Counted from the first letter of the stretch, positions 33,289 to 45,583 are shown. The stretch is 64,000 nucleotides of DNA from Adiantum capillus-veneris (GCA_014529385.2 CM043942.1:20942991-21006990); one strand, 5' to 3'. Numbers and translations are program-made. Notes: generated by a model not told the origin, from the sequence alone.

Positions 33289-33501
33289 TTAAAACAAAAC
33301 AGATATATAGACGTTGAAACTAAGGTTGTACCTAATGAGAGGAAAAATAAAAGGATTTACTGAAGCGTTTATCTCGGCCAACCTAAGAGGACCTAAAATT
33401 CTACAAATTACACATTGAAATTGCAACTTAGTACTAACAATTATATGTACCTTTTGCCTTGCAATGGGAATGAAAGGATCATACAAATTCTCGTGATTCA
33501 T
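33289..33501 (-). CDS. Leader ORF A of R6, ~70-residue family
   Basis: 70 codons from MNHENLYDPFIP, minus strand. Same length as leader ORF A of R12 and only a few residues different. It is a paralogue of ORF B: both share V.I..S.K..FQ, R..EI.AS..P...PLI and an end DV.I. The frame is open further upstream into the LTR but the ATG at 33501 matches R12's start. Confidence 0.6.
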   Translation of the reverse strand: MNHENLYDPFIPIARQKVHIIVSTKLQFQCVICRILGPLRLAEINASVNPFIFPLIRYNLSFNVYISVLF

Positions 33502-33556
33502 GCAAACTACTTGACTATGCAAAAGGTTAGACCTGCACAAAAAGATACACAAGCCC

Positions 33557-33574
33557 TCCTCCGTGGGGGCACCA
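33557..33574 (-). other. Primer binding site of R6
   Basis: Minus strand TGGTGCCCCCACGGAGGA, a few bases after the LTR end at 33579. Confidence 0.8.
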
Positions 33575-33578
33575 AAAT

Positions 33579-33935
33579 TGAGGCGGTCCGGGGCGGGGCA
33601 ACAAGAGAGGCGACCTCTAAAAACCCTCAAGGCTCCCGTACTGCTCAATTGGGGCTGGGGTAACCACAAGCACAACACAACAAGAAACCCACAGCCAAAC
33701 CCAAGAAAATAAGGGGCACCACCTAGTTATGGTATGCGAACTAGGATGCAAGAAAGATTTTGTCACACCCAGGAAGATGCACCACAAAACACACACAAGC
33801 AATCTAACACCAAGACACACACCAAAAAGAGCAAGAGAGAGAGAGGAATGGAACTTGCGTAATACCTTGTTTATGACTTTTGCACTTTCTTGATTGTTGT
33901 AGTATGTTGAGCCTTCGCAACACACCTGTGGCTGC
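33579..33935 (-). repeat. R6 5' LTR, 3' end only
   Basis: The end GACCGCCTCA corresponds to R12's GACCGCTTCA. Similarity to R12's R/U5 runs to about 33900; U3 is missing. The outer edge is approximate because it grades into R7. Confidence 0.65.
33713..33745 (-). other. U5 stem-loop abutting a primer-site-like motif (R6)
   Basis: Minus strand: CCTAG (33745-33741), 14-base loop, CTAGG (33726-33722), then TGGTGCCCC (33721-33713) with no gap, 147 bases before the real primer site. Confidence 0.65.
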
Positions 33936-34925
33936 GGGGTCTGACTCGAGGATGGAGGAAGAAGAGACCTTTGTCACGCTATGACCTCTATGCAAAACTC
34001 GTTACCAGAGGGGTGGTGGATGAGTCTAGTGAGGAGGATGAGCAAGAAATTCTTACACCCATTAAGGCTTCACCACCTTTAAAAGAGGAAGTAATACCAG
34101 AGTACACTTTCTTGGACTTTATGTATGATTTAGTGGAAAATTAGGAGAATATTCCATGGGGTTATTAAATTTTTCAAGGTTACCCTAGATGAGTTGGAGG
34201 CAGAATCAAATGCCAGTGGTATACTTAAAGCATATGCAGTCAAATGATCGGGACATATCTTTGTAGAGGATTATTTGACTGAAGAACTTATTGCAAAGGT
34301 GTTTGATATACCTACTACAGAAGACAATGAGGTCAGCAAAGCAATTGAAAAAGATACGACAAAGGCTTTTGGACTATCTCAAGGTGGGAGGCATTACTAT
34401 CAGCTATCAGGAATGAAGAACCAGGTGGGACTCCAACAGGTGAAATGGTTTCTTGAAAGAATATTTTTGATGGTCAAGTCAGAGTATATAAGCAAGAAAA
34501 ATTATGGCATATTGTTAGCAGCTGAGACTGGAAGATGGATTGGATGGGCAAACATCCTATTAGGATTAAGTTTGAAATTTACACTAAGCAAAAGAGAAAA
34601 GATAAAACAACAAAAGTTGGACCATATTTGGCAGCAATTTTTTAGTATGTGAATAACAAGAGCATTTTGCAGGGGAAAATTTTTCCCAAGAGTAGGACAG
34701 TTGATTGAAGGCTCGGAATCTGCACCAAGGAAGGAAAAAAGACAAAAGTTGTATCATGAACAGAAGACCCTACATGTGACAAAAGATGTGCAATGTTTGG
34801 TCTCTGCAGGATATTCAACAAAGGAGTCTCTGAAAGTAGTCAAGGTGAATCTGAAAAAATAATTTGAGGACTTGTTTCCTGAAGTTGGTATGGAAACAAG
34901 TGAAAAATCAGCACAAAATTTGTAA
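33936..34925 (+). pseudogene. R7: decayed unknown coding sequence
   Basis: Several open stretches in shifted frames read like real protein: RPLSRYDLYAKLVTRGVVDE then SSEEDEQEIL near 33965-34060; ESNASGILKAYAV and GHIFVEDYLTEELIAKVF around 34190-34310; the longest, 34275-34652, includes VKWFLERIFLMVKSEYI and ILLAAETGRWIGWANILL; a charged tail follows to about 34925. It vaguely resembles plant-transposon-associated N-terminal domains, but I cannot name it. It lies between R6 and copia R8 and may be the remnant of another element or of a host gene. Confidence 0.4.
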
Positions 34926-36855
34926 AACAGGCTTGGGATATTTTGGCTCGTCTTTATGCGAGTCGTAATGAGGCTAAAATTTCTTTGCTACGTAAAGAGC
35001 TGAAGTCAAAGATTATGCATGAGGAAGATGATATGGACACTTTCCTTGTTGGTGTCAAGGATATCCATGAGCAACTTATTTTTGTAGGTGAAGTCATTTC
35101 AGCTAGTTCCCTTGTGTAGACTATTCTTGATGCCTTACCAGATCCTTACCAAACTTTTGATTGTACTTGGAGACTTATGACCCAAGGAAATCCTGAGGTT
35201 GTCAAGTTTGATACATTATGCACATTGTTGTTACAAGAGTCACTTTCTAGAAAAAATAGGACTAGACAGTGTGCAGTTGAACAGGCTTTTATTGCTTCTC
35301 AAAGAAAGGGTGGTAACAGCAATGCAGCCACTTCTTATGGTTCTGCTGCGAGTGGCAAAACTTCTATTCCCAATGCTTCTGCTGGCAGCACTTCTTCTGG
35401 CAATTCAGGTGATAAGGGCAAAAAGAAGATGAATTGCCATTATTGTAAATCTAATGATCACTTGATCAAGAAGTGTCCTAAGTTGAAGGCCAAAGAGGCT
35501 AAGAAGAAAGAGGGTGCTTCCATTGCAAATACTGGTTCCACTACAAATGCAACCATTCTTGAGTCTTCTGTGGAAGGAGACTGTAATGCTGATGCTGATG
35601 CAGAATGGGCTTTAGTGTAGAGTGCACTTACAATCCTGCTTTCCATGATGCATGCATATTAGCTGCTACAAATTCACATGTGTGGTATTTTGACAGTGGT
35701 GCTACAAAGCACGTTACCTCACATTGTGAATTGTTCACCTCTCTCGAGTCTGTCCCCCGTGGGAATTCAATCACTTGTGCCAACAATGCCTCTTATCCGG
35801 TTCAGGGAGTTGGAAAGATTGTGATTACTGCTGCAAATGATAGTTCTTTCACACTTGTTGATGCACTTTATGTACCTGGGATCAAGAAGAATCTCTTGTC
35901 TGTATCCGCACTTGCTAGACTTGGACTTGTAGTCAAATTTGTGGATGACAGATGTACAGTTCATGATCTCAGTTTTGGTGATGAAATTGTTGCATCTAGG
36001 CCTTTGTGTCATGGGTAGTATAAGCTCACTTTGTATGACAAGTGTGGACAAAATTTTGCAAATGCAGTTGTAGATTTAAGGGCTATTACAGATGCAAAAC
36101 TTTGGCATGCACGTTTTGGTCATCTGAATTTTGCCAGTTTGCTGCGTTTGCAAAAATCTGATATGGTTGCTTCTTTGCCACCTCTTGATGCAGATGTCAA
36201 ACATGTTTGTGAAGGTTTTTTTTGGGTAAGATGCAGCATTCTAAGTTTCGAAAGGATGGTTCAGTTCGGGCCACATGCAGGTTGCAGCTTGTGCATAGTG
36301 ATGTTTGTGGGCCCATGCAAACTCCGTCCTTGGGCAATTACCTTTACTTCGTGACTTTCATTGATGATTACTCTAGGCATGCATGGGTATTTCCTCTTAA
36401 AGCAAAATACAAAGTTTTTTATGTACTTCAAACAATTTATGGCTATGGCTGAAAATGTCTTGAAATATACGATGGGCCCCCTCCGTTCCGATCGAGGGGG
36501 GGAGTATATGTCTCATGAATTTAATGCATTTCTATCTAGTCGTGGGATAAAACACCAATGTACAGTGCCTTATACACCTCAGTAAAATGGTGTTGTTGAG
36601 AGGGAAAATAGGTCACTTAAAAAAATGGCATGATGTATGGTCAAAAGTCAAGCTTTGCTACATTCTTTTTGGCTTGAGGCCATCATGTGTGCCACTTACA
36701 TACTAAACAGGTGTCCTATTGAAGCTTTGCAGTCTATTACTCGATATGACGCATGGCATGATAGAAAGCATTCTATTGAGCACATGCGTGTTTTTGGATG
36801 TTTGGCATATGCTTTGGTGCCACAAACACAGCGCAAGAAATTGGGTAGCCATTAT
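34926..36855 (+). mobile_element. R8: Ty1/copia fragment, gag to integrase
   Basis: 5'-truncated in gag and 3'-truncated at the end of integrase; no LTR, RT or RNase H. The 3' junction is with a gypsy RNase H (R9). A different copia from R13 and not demonstrably the missing half of R5. Confidence 0.8.
34926..36855 (+). pseudogene. R8 copia gag, protease and integrase, broken
   Basis: Gag core AWDILARLYASRNEAKISLL and a knuckle CHYCKSNDHLIKKC (35435-35475), protease WYFDSGATKHVTS near 35685, the pre-integrase LWHARFGHLNF (36100), integrase LVHSDVCGP (36290), FIDDYSRHAW, LRSDRGGEYM (36480) and PYTPQ*NGVVERE near 36583, where TAA replaces a Gln codon. Stops at 35117, 35618, 36016, and frameshifts near 35610, 36220 and 36450. 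Ends near RVFGCLAYALVPQTQ. Confidence 0.85.
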
Positions 36856-38817
36856 ATGAGGCCAGTGTATTGTGCAAGCTGAGTGAAGTTGGTAGCAGAG
36901 AGAAAACTATTGGAAGTAGAGCTAGTGATGGCCAGTGTAATATTTGTTTGTCGACGATTTTGTCATTATTTGCTACCACGACCTTTTGTTTTCTTAACGA
37001 GTTATGCCTTTTTGCCACAGTTAATTAATGGCACTAACTTGTCAAATGTGGTCAAGAAATGGGTAATTGCATTGCAAGAGTTTGAGTTCACTTTTTTATT
37101 GGAAGATATTACAAGAGCTACCCTAGCTGATTTGTTGACTTACAACGAGAATCCCCTTCTTGTCAAGGAAGAGGTGGTGAGAAGGATAGTTGAAGAAGTG
37201 CCACAGATCAACAATGCACATGTGTTTTTCTTTGATGGCTCATACAGAAAGATCCATGATGCGGCTTCAAGGGGGTATAGCACTTTACAATCCAGAGGGG
37301 AAGCTAGTATGCAAGAGAGGGTTCAACTTGGATGCTCATAGTAGCAATGAGGCTGAATATGCTCCATTGGAAACCAGATTACACATTTTTTTAAAGAATG
37401 GCATTAGAAGGTTGAGCATAAAAGGTGATGCCTTGCTAGTTGTGAATCAAGTTTTGGGTGTATGGAAGAGCAAGAACACCTCATTGAAGGAAATGTGTTT
37501 TAGAATTAAAGGCCTATTAAAAAACCTCAAAGCATGGAGCATCAGACACATTGAATGTGCTCTAAATGAAGAGGCACATGAAGCAGTTCAAAGCATGATT
37601 ACGGAGCTATTTGTGTTGAGGACCAATTTACCTCTTTATCATGGCCGGGAAAGTTTGGCTCAAGAAGAGGAGTTTTTGCTAACAGGATTCATTCCGAAGG
37701 ACATTTAGAAGTATGGTTTTGTGCATAGAGCATCTAGATACAAATTTATTGGTGATGTCTTGTACATGAAAGGGGTTGATCTTGTGTTGAGACGTGTACC
37801 TTCGCGGGAGGAGCTTTATAGAGTGCTGGAAGATAATCATGAAGGCGCATGTGGCGGACATTCTACTCTAAAGATCACCTTGCATAAGATCTTGTAAGAG
37901 GGGTATGTATGGCCTGGTTTGCACAAGTATGTTCACCATTGGTGTAGGTCTTGCAATAGGTGTCAAGCATTTGAGAAGAGACTGTTGAAGCCAGAGCTAC
38001 GAAAAACCATTATGGCGTTTGATGTGTTTGGAAAGTGGGGGATTGATGTAATAGGACCGTTACCTATCACAAGCAGGGGCAAAAGCTATATTTTGATTGC
38101 AGTGGACTATCTCTCTAGATGGGCAGAGGCGTAAAAAAAATCATTGCAAAGGATGTGGAAAAGTTTGTGTACGATGAAATATGTTGCAAGTTTGGGTTGA
38201 CATTTTGGAGTTACTTTCACATAAGGGCCATGATTTAGAGCTAAACTATTAGACTTTTATGTGCAAAGATGAATATTAGGCATCATTTGGTATATGGAAA
38301 GGAAGCACTATTGCCTGTGGAAGTAGAGTTGCCTACAGTGAAGATGTTAGAGAAGTTGCTTGGGCAGTCCAGTGATGCATTCAAAGAGAGGCTCTCACAA
38401 TTACAAGCGGTTCAGTTGGATAGGATGAGTGCATTGGAGCATTATGGACAAATGCAAGATAAAGCTTTAGAGAAGATAAATGAAGAAATAAAAATTAAGG
38501 GTATCAAGAAACATGACTTGGTTTTGCGCTACAACAGTAAGCTGGACAAGACATTCCAAAAGAAGTTTCAAATTAAGTGGGAAGGCCCTTTCAAGGTAGT
38601 TGAGTGTTTTTCGAATGGTACATATCAATTGGCTAATTTGGATGGGATTCTACATTAGTCAAGAGTAAATGCATTACGTCTTAAATTATATCATGCTAGA
38701 TTAATGATGGTGGAGCAAGATGAGTTGTCTACAGAATAAGTGATGTGTGTGAAGGATGAGGAGACCTGTGATGCGGCGAGTCTCATATCTCTTTTTGTTC
38801 CTGCTGATCATGAATGA
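36856..38817 (+). pseudogene. R9 RNase H and integrase, broken
   Basis: First RNase H end: LEVELVMASVIF and YLLPRPFVFLT. Second RNase H: FFDGSYRK, SSNEAEYAPLE and KGDALLVV, split by a frameshift near 37265. Integrase: zinc domain HEGACGGHSTLK and HHWCRSCNRCQ (37840-37965), WGIDVIGPLP (38035), stops and shifts, then MNIRHH joins LVYGKEALLPVE at about 38281: the segment with the catalytic Glu is deleted. C-terminal IKWEGPFKVVE and RVNALRLK. The frame ends near 38817. Inactive. Confidence 0.85.
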
Positions 38818-38827
38818 TCTAGTAGGC

Positions 38828-38845
38828 TAGGGGATGGGAAAATTA
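38828..38845 (+). other. R9 polypurine tract
   Basis: TAGGGGATGGGAAAATTA followed by TGTTAGGGG, the presumed LTR start. Confidence 0.55.
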
Positions 38846-39840
<995 letters not shown>

Positions 39841-39847
39841 TGAATAA

Positions 39848-40170
39848 TGCCAACCCCCATTCCACATGCAGTCCCAAGAGCACCTGTCCCCACCATACCT
39901 GCTCACTTAGGTGACTTGGCAACATTTGCTCAAGCTATCGATCGATCTATTGATGAAAATATGTGCAACACGTCTGATAGAGAGCCTAGAAGTAAGGCAG
40001 TACAAATAGCCAAGCTCACATAAAAGTTTAGTGGAAACGGGGATGTGAGAAAGCATTTCGAAGTATTTGAACAAATATGTGATTCCCTAGGAGAACAGAA
40101 TGACCTGCATAAGCCTAATGCTTTAAGCGTTACCTTGAGTGGGAAGGCTAGTGTAATGGCTATTTCCCAC
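39848..40170 (+). pseudogene. R10: gag N-terminal fragment
   Basis: Reads MPTPIPHAVPRAPVPTIP, then AQAIDRSIDEN, a TAA, and KFSGNGDVRKHFEVFEQICD, NALSVTLSGKA. The KFSGNGDV...F..F..IC pattern is typical of gypsy gag. Similarity ends near GKASVMA (40170). The parent element is unknown; R11's LTR starts 48 bases on. Confidence 0.6.
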
Positions 40171-40217
40171 ACAGGAGCTATAGGCATTACGGGAATGATT
40201 ACCCGCAAACTACATTA

Positions 40218-40581
40218 TGTGAACATCAAACACATAGAAATAGGAGAGAAGACATTACACAGTACACATGCACAGAAAACCTCCTGCTTTATTCATATGT
40301 AATCCGAACACAGAGTTACAACAGCAGATGTAATGAATAACATAGAGGTTGGTTGGTTACATCCAAATATAGGTATGCCCCCCCATATACAACCGCTGCT
40401 CCAGCGCAGATCGAGAACGGTGCACACACTCCTATCCCATGATATCTTGTGAAGAACTGCCGCCGCATACCACATGACTCCTGATCTGCAATGTCCAGAC
40501 CTCCGCACGACCGCAGAACCGCATGTGCGACTCATGTCGTAACACTTGGCACGCACGGTGGATTGCGCAAACCCGCACTCA
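40218..40581 (-). repeat. R11 3' LTR (about 364 bp)
   Basis: On the minus strand taken to start TGAGTGCGGG at 40581 after the purine tract CCGGAGGGGC, and to end GTTCACA at 40218. It contains AATAAAG on the minus strand near 40290. An alternative start is TGTTACGAC at 40544. The 5' LTR is outside the window so the ends cannot be checked. Confidence 0.5.
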
Positions 40582-40591
40582 GCCCCTCCGG
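40582..40591 (-). other. R11 polypurine tract (candidate)
   Basis: Minus strand CCGGAGGGGC, overlapping the end of the post-integrase ORF. Confidence 0.45.
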
Positions 40592-42066
40592 TTGGAAGGT
40601 TTCAGTTGCTGATCTTTGACCTGTTCTGGTGAAGAGGAAATGTCAATGTAGCCAAAGCCTCTAAAATCTGTAGTATGGGCCCGATAGACCTCATCCAAAA
40701 GATGTGGGTCTATCTCAGTATGTTTTGGCCAAGGAGCCCGAGGAATAAACTGCGTTGGCAAAGAAATAGATTGCGGCGCCTGTGGCAAAGGAGCAAGAGG
40801 CGTATGTAGAGGATAATAGCGAGAAAGGTATCTATTGAGAGCAGACCAAAATGGAGGGCATGGGGGTAGACTGAGAGAGAAAGAATGAGCCAAAGTCTCC
40901 ACCCAAAAACACACCCTGTGTTTCTCCTTACGAAATAGACAAATCATTTACTGCAAACGAGATACATGAGCCTGGGCCTCAGCACAATCCTCTGTAGCTT
41001 GCGCCCAATCAGCAATATCAAAACCTTCTGGAACAACACTCTTACCTCTGTAAGTGTTGGATGACTAAGGTTGCTGCACCACAACCTGCTGAGTCGGTGG
41101 CTATGCTCTCACCTCAACAGATAAGTGTGTGCTCCAGCTCTGTAGTTGATGTTCCAAAAAGATGCGGAGTTCCTATTGCATCTCCACTGCCAACGCATCC
41201 AAATCATCCATACTGATCATTACATCACCAGGGTGCAAGGCTAAGTATGAGGCAAGGCTATGCTGTATTCGCAATTGAAGTAGTTCTTCTTGAATGGAAG
41301 CCACAAACGTAGCATTAGCCCCCCAAAGCGTGTGTATTTCTGCATTCTGCTGGCTAGATGTTGCAGTCAAATCTTCATTTTGATTGGTCAACTCGGCAAC
41401 GCGAGCCTGCAAGGCCGTTACCTGCGTTTCCAGCTCATTAACTCTATTCTTTAATGCAGGGGCTGGCCAGGCCACACGAATAGACTCCACAAGTCTGCTC
41501 AAAAAAGTACCGCACGCCTGTATTTGGTCAGCAGGGTTTGCTGCCGTATCCTCCCAGGGTAGCGCTGCAAGAAGAGTACCTCTCGTCGAGGCAACCGCAT
41601 TGGTGGTTCCAGAAGTTTTCGGTTGTTGAGAGGGAATGTCTGCAGCCGGAGAGCCTGTCCTAGGCAGAGTAGAAATTGCCACTCTCTCCTTCATTCGGCG
41701 GCGCCAGCGTGCCATCGCAGAATCCTTCGGCACAGGAGATGCAGTCGCAGGAGGTGGTGTAGAGAACTGTTGTTCCTCCCGGCCGTGCTTGCAAGTTTTT
41801 GGTCCTGCAGTGGCCATCTCTTGGGCTCCAGAGGGTACCACTGCCATCGATGGACCCGGAAAATCCTCAATGCCAACATTCTGCTGCTATGTTTCCCGCC
41901 CAACAGAAACTGCCAAACTCTGGGTTTGTGACAGAGGTGCAACAGTCCCTTGGACCACCAATCTGTCATCTTCAAAATGGCATAGAGGACGCAGGGCGAG
42001 AGGAAAAACTTCCCTTAAGGAAAAGATCAGTGTGAGCAGCTGGCCAAATTTTGTGTTGGCCCCCAA

Positions 42067-42213
42067 CTGTACCATCACTCTTTGGCATTCTGCTAGCAGT
42101 CTTTCTCTTACAACTGTTGCCCAAGCCACTGGCCCAAAGTTGGCCGAATGTAAAACATTCCTCGCTCTGGTTGAGATGGTATAGGTTTTGTCTTGTAGCC
42201 AAATTGCCTCGAG
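42067..42213 (-). other. 147-bp coding segment shared with copia R13
   Basis: On the minus strand this lies within the post-integrase ORF. It aligns without gaps to 59281-59427: 27 of 147 bases differ, but only four of 49 codons change the amino acid. Confidence 0.85.
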
Positions 42214-42276
42214 AAACCACCATAATTTAAGCTTCCCAGGCATCTTCCTGAGGTGAGAATTAAAGACAAGGACCAT

Positions 42277-45200
42277 CTATCCCCGAATAAATTGTCGTGC
42301 TTTCGGGCAATCCAGCCATTTTTTCCGCCTAGACTGCAAATCCTGCAACACCGCAAAGCTATGCAACCACTCTTCGTCTAGTTCCTGCAAAACATCCAAC
42401 TGATAAATAACAGAATCTTCCGGAAGAAGCTGATCCACAATGAGCATCCGCAGACTCGGAATCACATGTTCCACCGAGGTGATTGCCTCCATGCCAAATG
42501 CTAACTTAAAAGGAGTCAATCCTGTTGTCACTTTATAAGTTGTCCGATAGGCCCATAAGGCAGAAGGAAGTTTCACATCCCAATCTGTTCGATGTATATT
42601 CACTAACTTTGTTAATATCCGAATCAATTGCTTATTAGTTGATTCTGCTTGCCCATTGGCCTAAGGATAATATGGAGAAGATTTCCTGTGCAATACAAAA
42701 TAAAACCGTAGCATTCTCTCTATCACCTTATTCAAAAAATGACTTCCCCTATCACTAACCAGCTCAATAGGGCAGCCATATTTGGAAAAGATATCCTTAT
42801 ATAAGCATCCAGCCACAGAAAATGTCGTATTATCTCTCAAGGGCCATGCCTCCACCCATTTGGTAGCGTAATCCGTGGCTGTCAAAATATACTTATTACA
42901 CGTGTGAGCTGCAACTGGTTTAAAAGGTCCAACAAAATCCAAACCCCACTTTTGAAAAGGTTCCAAGGGCAAAACCAGCTGAAAAGGCATTCAGGACTGT
43001 TTGGTAGGTTGCCCAACCGGTGACACACATCACACTATTTCACATAATTTCTCACATCCTGAAACAATGTGGGCCACCATAATCCAGATTGGAGAACCTT
43101 TCGAACCATGATTAGTGCTGCAAAGTGACCTCCCGCAATACCGGTATGGACTTCCTCCAAAACTGCTTCCTGCTCCTGTGGTAGCACACATCTGAGTTAT
43201 ACATCCGCCATCGTACGATAATAGAGCTTCCTCATAATAATCTCAAAATTCTTGCTTCTGATAGCCATACGTTTCCTCTGATGGCTGGACAAGAAGGAAG
43301 GCATTTCTTCACTATCGAGAAAATGAAACATCTATCCATGGGATGCTAGGGATGACCCTTGCGTGTTGCGGAACTGCTGCATCCTCTGCAATTGCACCTG
43401 TTAGAAACAGAGACGCTTCCGAAAATTCATCAGCTACACCCGTCTCGGCGGCTCACCGGAATCTTACCTGGATAGATAGTCAACCACCGCATGCTGAGCC
43501 CCTGGACGATGTATGTCCTCAAAGTCAAATTCCTGCAGCAAAAGCACCCATCTGGCCAATCTTCCCATCAAATTATGTTGACGTACCAGGTATAAAAGAG
43601 CCGAATGGTCCACATGGAAGAAAAAACGTAGGCCCAACAGATAGTGCCGAAATTTCTTCACTAAATAAATCATCCCTAAACATTCCCTTTCTGTTATATT
43701 GAATAATTTATTTCTGCGAATGATAATCGTGTGCTGGCATAATAGACACGTCGGAACCATCCTTGACTTTGTTCTTGCATCAGCACACTACCAATAGCTC
43801 GATCCGAAGCATCCACAAACACATGAAAATCCTGACCCCAATTCGGAGGAAGCATAATCGGAGCTTTGGTTAGCTGAAGTTTTAATCTCCGAAAAGACAA
43901 ATCACATTCCTGTGTCCATTCAAAATCTATATCATACGCTGCCTCAGTAATCGGGATTGAGACAAACGGCAAATGCCTCCCATGCCAATGGGCTTGACCC
44001 AAGAAAATCTGACACTGTTTTTGGTTCCGCGATGGAGGTGCTTCCATAATTGCGGCTATTTTATCCGGATCCACGGAAATACCATCTTCAGAAATTATAT
44101 GCCCCAATAGCCTGCCACTGCGAACAGCAAATGCATACTTTAGAGGATTCAAACTGAATTTTACCTCTCTGCATTTCATAAAGCATAACCGTAATTGCTT
44201 CAAGTACTCTAATTGAGCTCCAAAAACACTGAGATCATCCAAAAAAATTCTCATAAAATCCGTCAAATAAGGACCAAAAATTTGGAACATATCCCTTTGA
44301 AAAGTTGAAGGCGCATTCCGCAATCTGAACCACATCACTATGCAGGCAAACACACCTCATGCGGTAATAAATGCTATTTTTGGCTGATCCCGCAATGCCA
44401 TTCGTATTTGGTTATAATCCAAAAAAGTATACATCTCATGTCTTGCTACATCATCCAAAATGGAATCCAAGAATGGAAGAGGAAAAGGATCTGGAACAGT
44501 AGCCGCATTCAATTTCCGGTAATCCACACAAATTCGGATTTGCTTGTTTTTCTTTGGTACAACCACAATTGGAGAAATCCACTCCGAATTATCAATAGGG
44601 GTAATAAAACCCACTTCCAAAAGACGATCAATTTCCATCTTAACTTGCTTTGCCACACTGGGATTCATCCTATATGAGTGTTGCTTCACTGGCACCGCAT
44701 TCGGTTTCAGATTTATCGTATGCTGATAAAACTTAGGATCCAATCCCTGCATATCCGCATATTCCCATGCGAAAACATCCTTAAATTATGTCAATAACTT
44801 AATAAAATCACCTCTAAAACTTGCCTCAAGCTGCTTATTAATGTATATGGGTTGCGACTCAGCTTGCTCCCCAAAAAAGACCTTCTCTAATTCATCTTCT
44901 TTAACCCTTGTAATTTTCTCCATCTGCGCCTCAAACGCACGTCCTTGCTGAATAACGTCCTCCAATGATTCAGTACTTGGAAACACCTGTTGTTGCTCCC
45001 CTATTCCTGCTGGAGTTTCTGAAGCCCCCACCGAGTTCCCCTTCGGAACCAGAGAAATATCCGCCAGATATAAAGAGACCAAATCCGGATTAGCTTTCAG
45101 AAATTGCTCCTCTTCATCCTCTTCTAATCCTTCCCCCATATTTACAGTTTCTGCTATCACCGGCCATGCTGCCTGAACTGGTTGTCTGCATGTTCCCAAC

Positions 45201-45579
45201 ATCACCCGCACTTTCCTTCTACCCTTCTTTATTGTAAGCATATTTGCTTCCCAATTATTCTTTACCCTCGCTTGTCGTAACCAGGGTCTCCCCAAGATAA
45301 TGTGATAATCCTGATTATGATCCTCAATATTCATGACTACTAAGGAGACGGCAAAAGATAAGCCCACCACATCCAAGACAATGCCCCAAAGTAACCCCAC
45401 TAGTTGCACTCTTCTTTGATCTGCCATGCGGACTACAAAGGGTGCAGGCTCCCAATCACTGAGTCCAAAATGCTCACAACCTACTTGAGTAATAATGTTT
45501 ACTCCCGCTCCTCCATCCAATAGTACCTTGTCAATGTATGTTCCATGGTATCTAACTAAAAGCTCCGGAATGCGGGTAT
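42277..45579 (-). pseudogene. R11 protease, RT, RNase H and integrase, broken
   Basis: Protease VLLDGGAGVNII (about 45520) and IILGRPWL; spacer; RT with SEWISPIVVVPKKN, VDYRKLNA, and catalytic FLDD at 44234-44245; RNase H with FVDASDRAIGSVL, ERECL and HVDHSAL, all catalytic positions present; integrase with WGLDFVGP, SDRGSHF and GQAESTN. There is one RNase H only, so this is a different clade from R1/R4/R12. Breaks: TGA near 44354 (TGG expected), frameshift near 43740, stops and a second shift around 43000-43460, TAG near 42658 (CAG expected). Confidence 0.9.
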
Positions 45580-45583
45580 CCGT
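45580..45583. other. Target-site duplication of R12, left copy
   Basis: CCGT, repeated at 62191-62194. Only four bases are duplicated; the joined R11 frame is restored across it (I-T-D-T). Confidence 0.75.

Larger units (their letters stand above)
25795..33935 (-). mobile_element. R6: decayed Ty3/gypsy of the R12 family
   Basis: On the minus strand: 5' LTR end (about 33935-33579), primer site, two leader ORFs, gag-pol, polypurine tract, 3' LTR (27643-25795, truncated by R5). Coding and leader sequence align with R12 throughout. Many stops and frameshifts show it is older. Confidence 0.9.
40579..42276 (-). pseudogene. R11 post-integrase ORF with coiled coil
   Basis: The minus-strand frame that ends integrase (KMPGKLKLWW) continues in phase for about 565 codons to the polypurine tract, interrupted only by single stop codons: TAG at 41887, 41173 and two more near 41098 and 41060, and TAA near 40948. 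It encodes LEAIWLQ.KTYTISTRARN then VLHSANFGPVAW, an Arg-rich stretch (ARWRRRMKERV), a long heptad coiled coil (VNELETQVTALQARVAELTN, near 41450-41370), and a Pro-rich end. No transmembrane segment is evident. Its place matches where some plant gypsy elements have a third ORF. Function unknown. Confidence 0.6.
40218..45583 (-). mobile_element. R11: old Ty3/gypsy, 3' part
   Basis: Minus strand: protease end, RT, RNase H, integrase, a long post-integrase ORF, polypurine tract and 3' LTR. The 5' part continues at 62191 on the far side of R12: the frame ..PLPTNRIT at 62220-62195 joins DTRIPELLV at 45579-45550. The CCGT at 45580-45583 duplicates 62191-62194. Confidence 0.92.

Noticed and set aside
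41384-42184. Plus-strand ORFs opposite the R11 post-integrase ORF
   Set aside because: They are shadows; the synonymous-difference pattern against R13 supports the minus-strand frame.
40960-42276. Envelope-like gene after R11 integrase
   Set aside because: No signal peptide, no membrane span and no cleavage-site pattern; the coiled coil alone is not enough.
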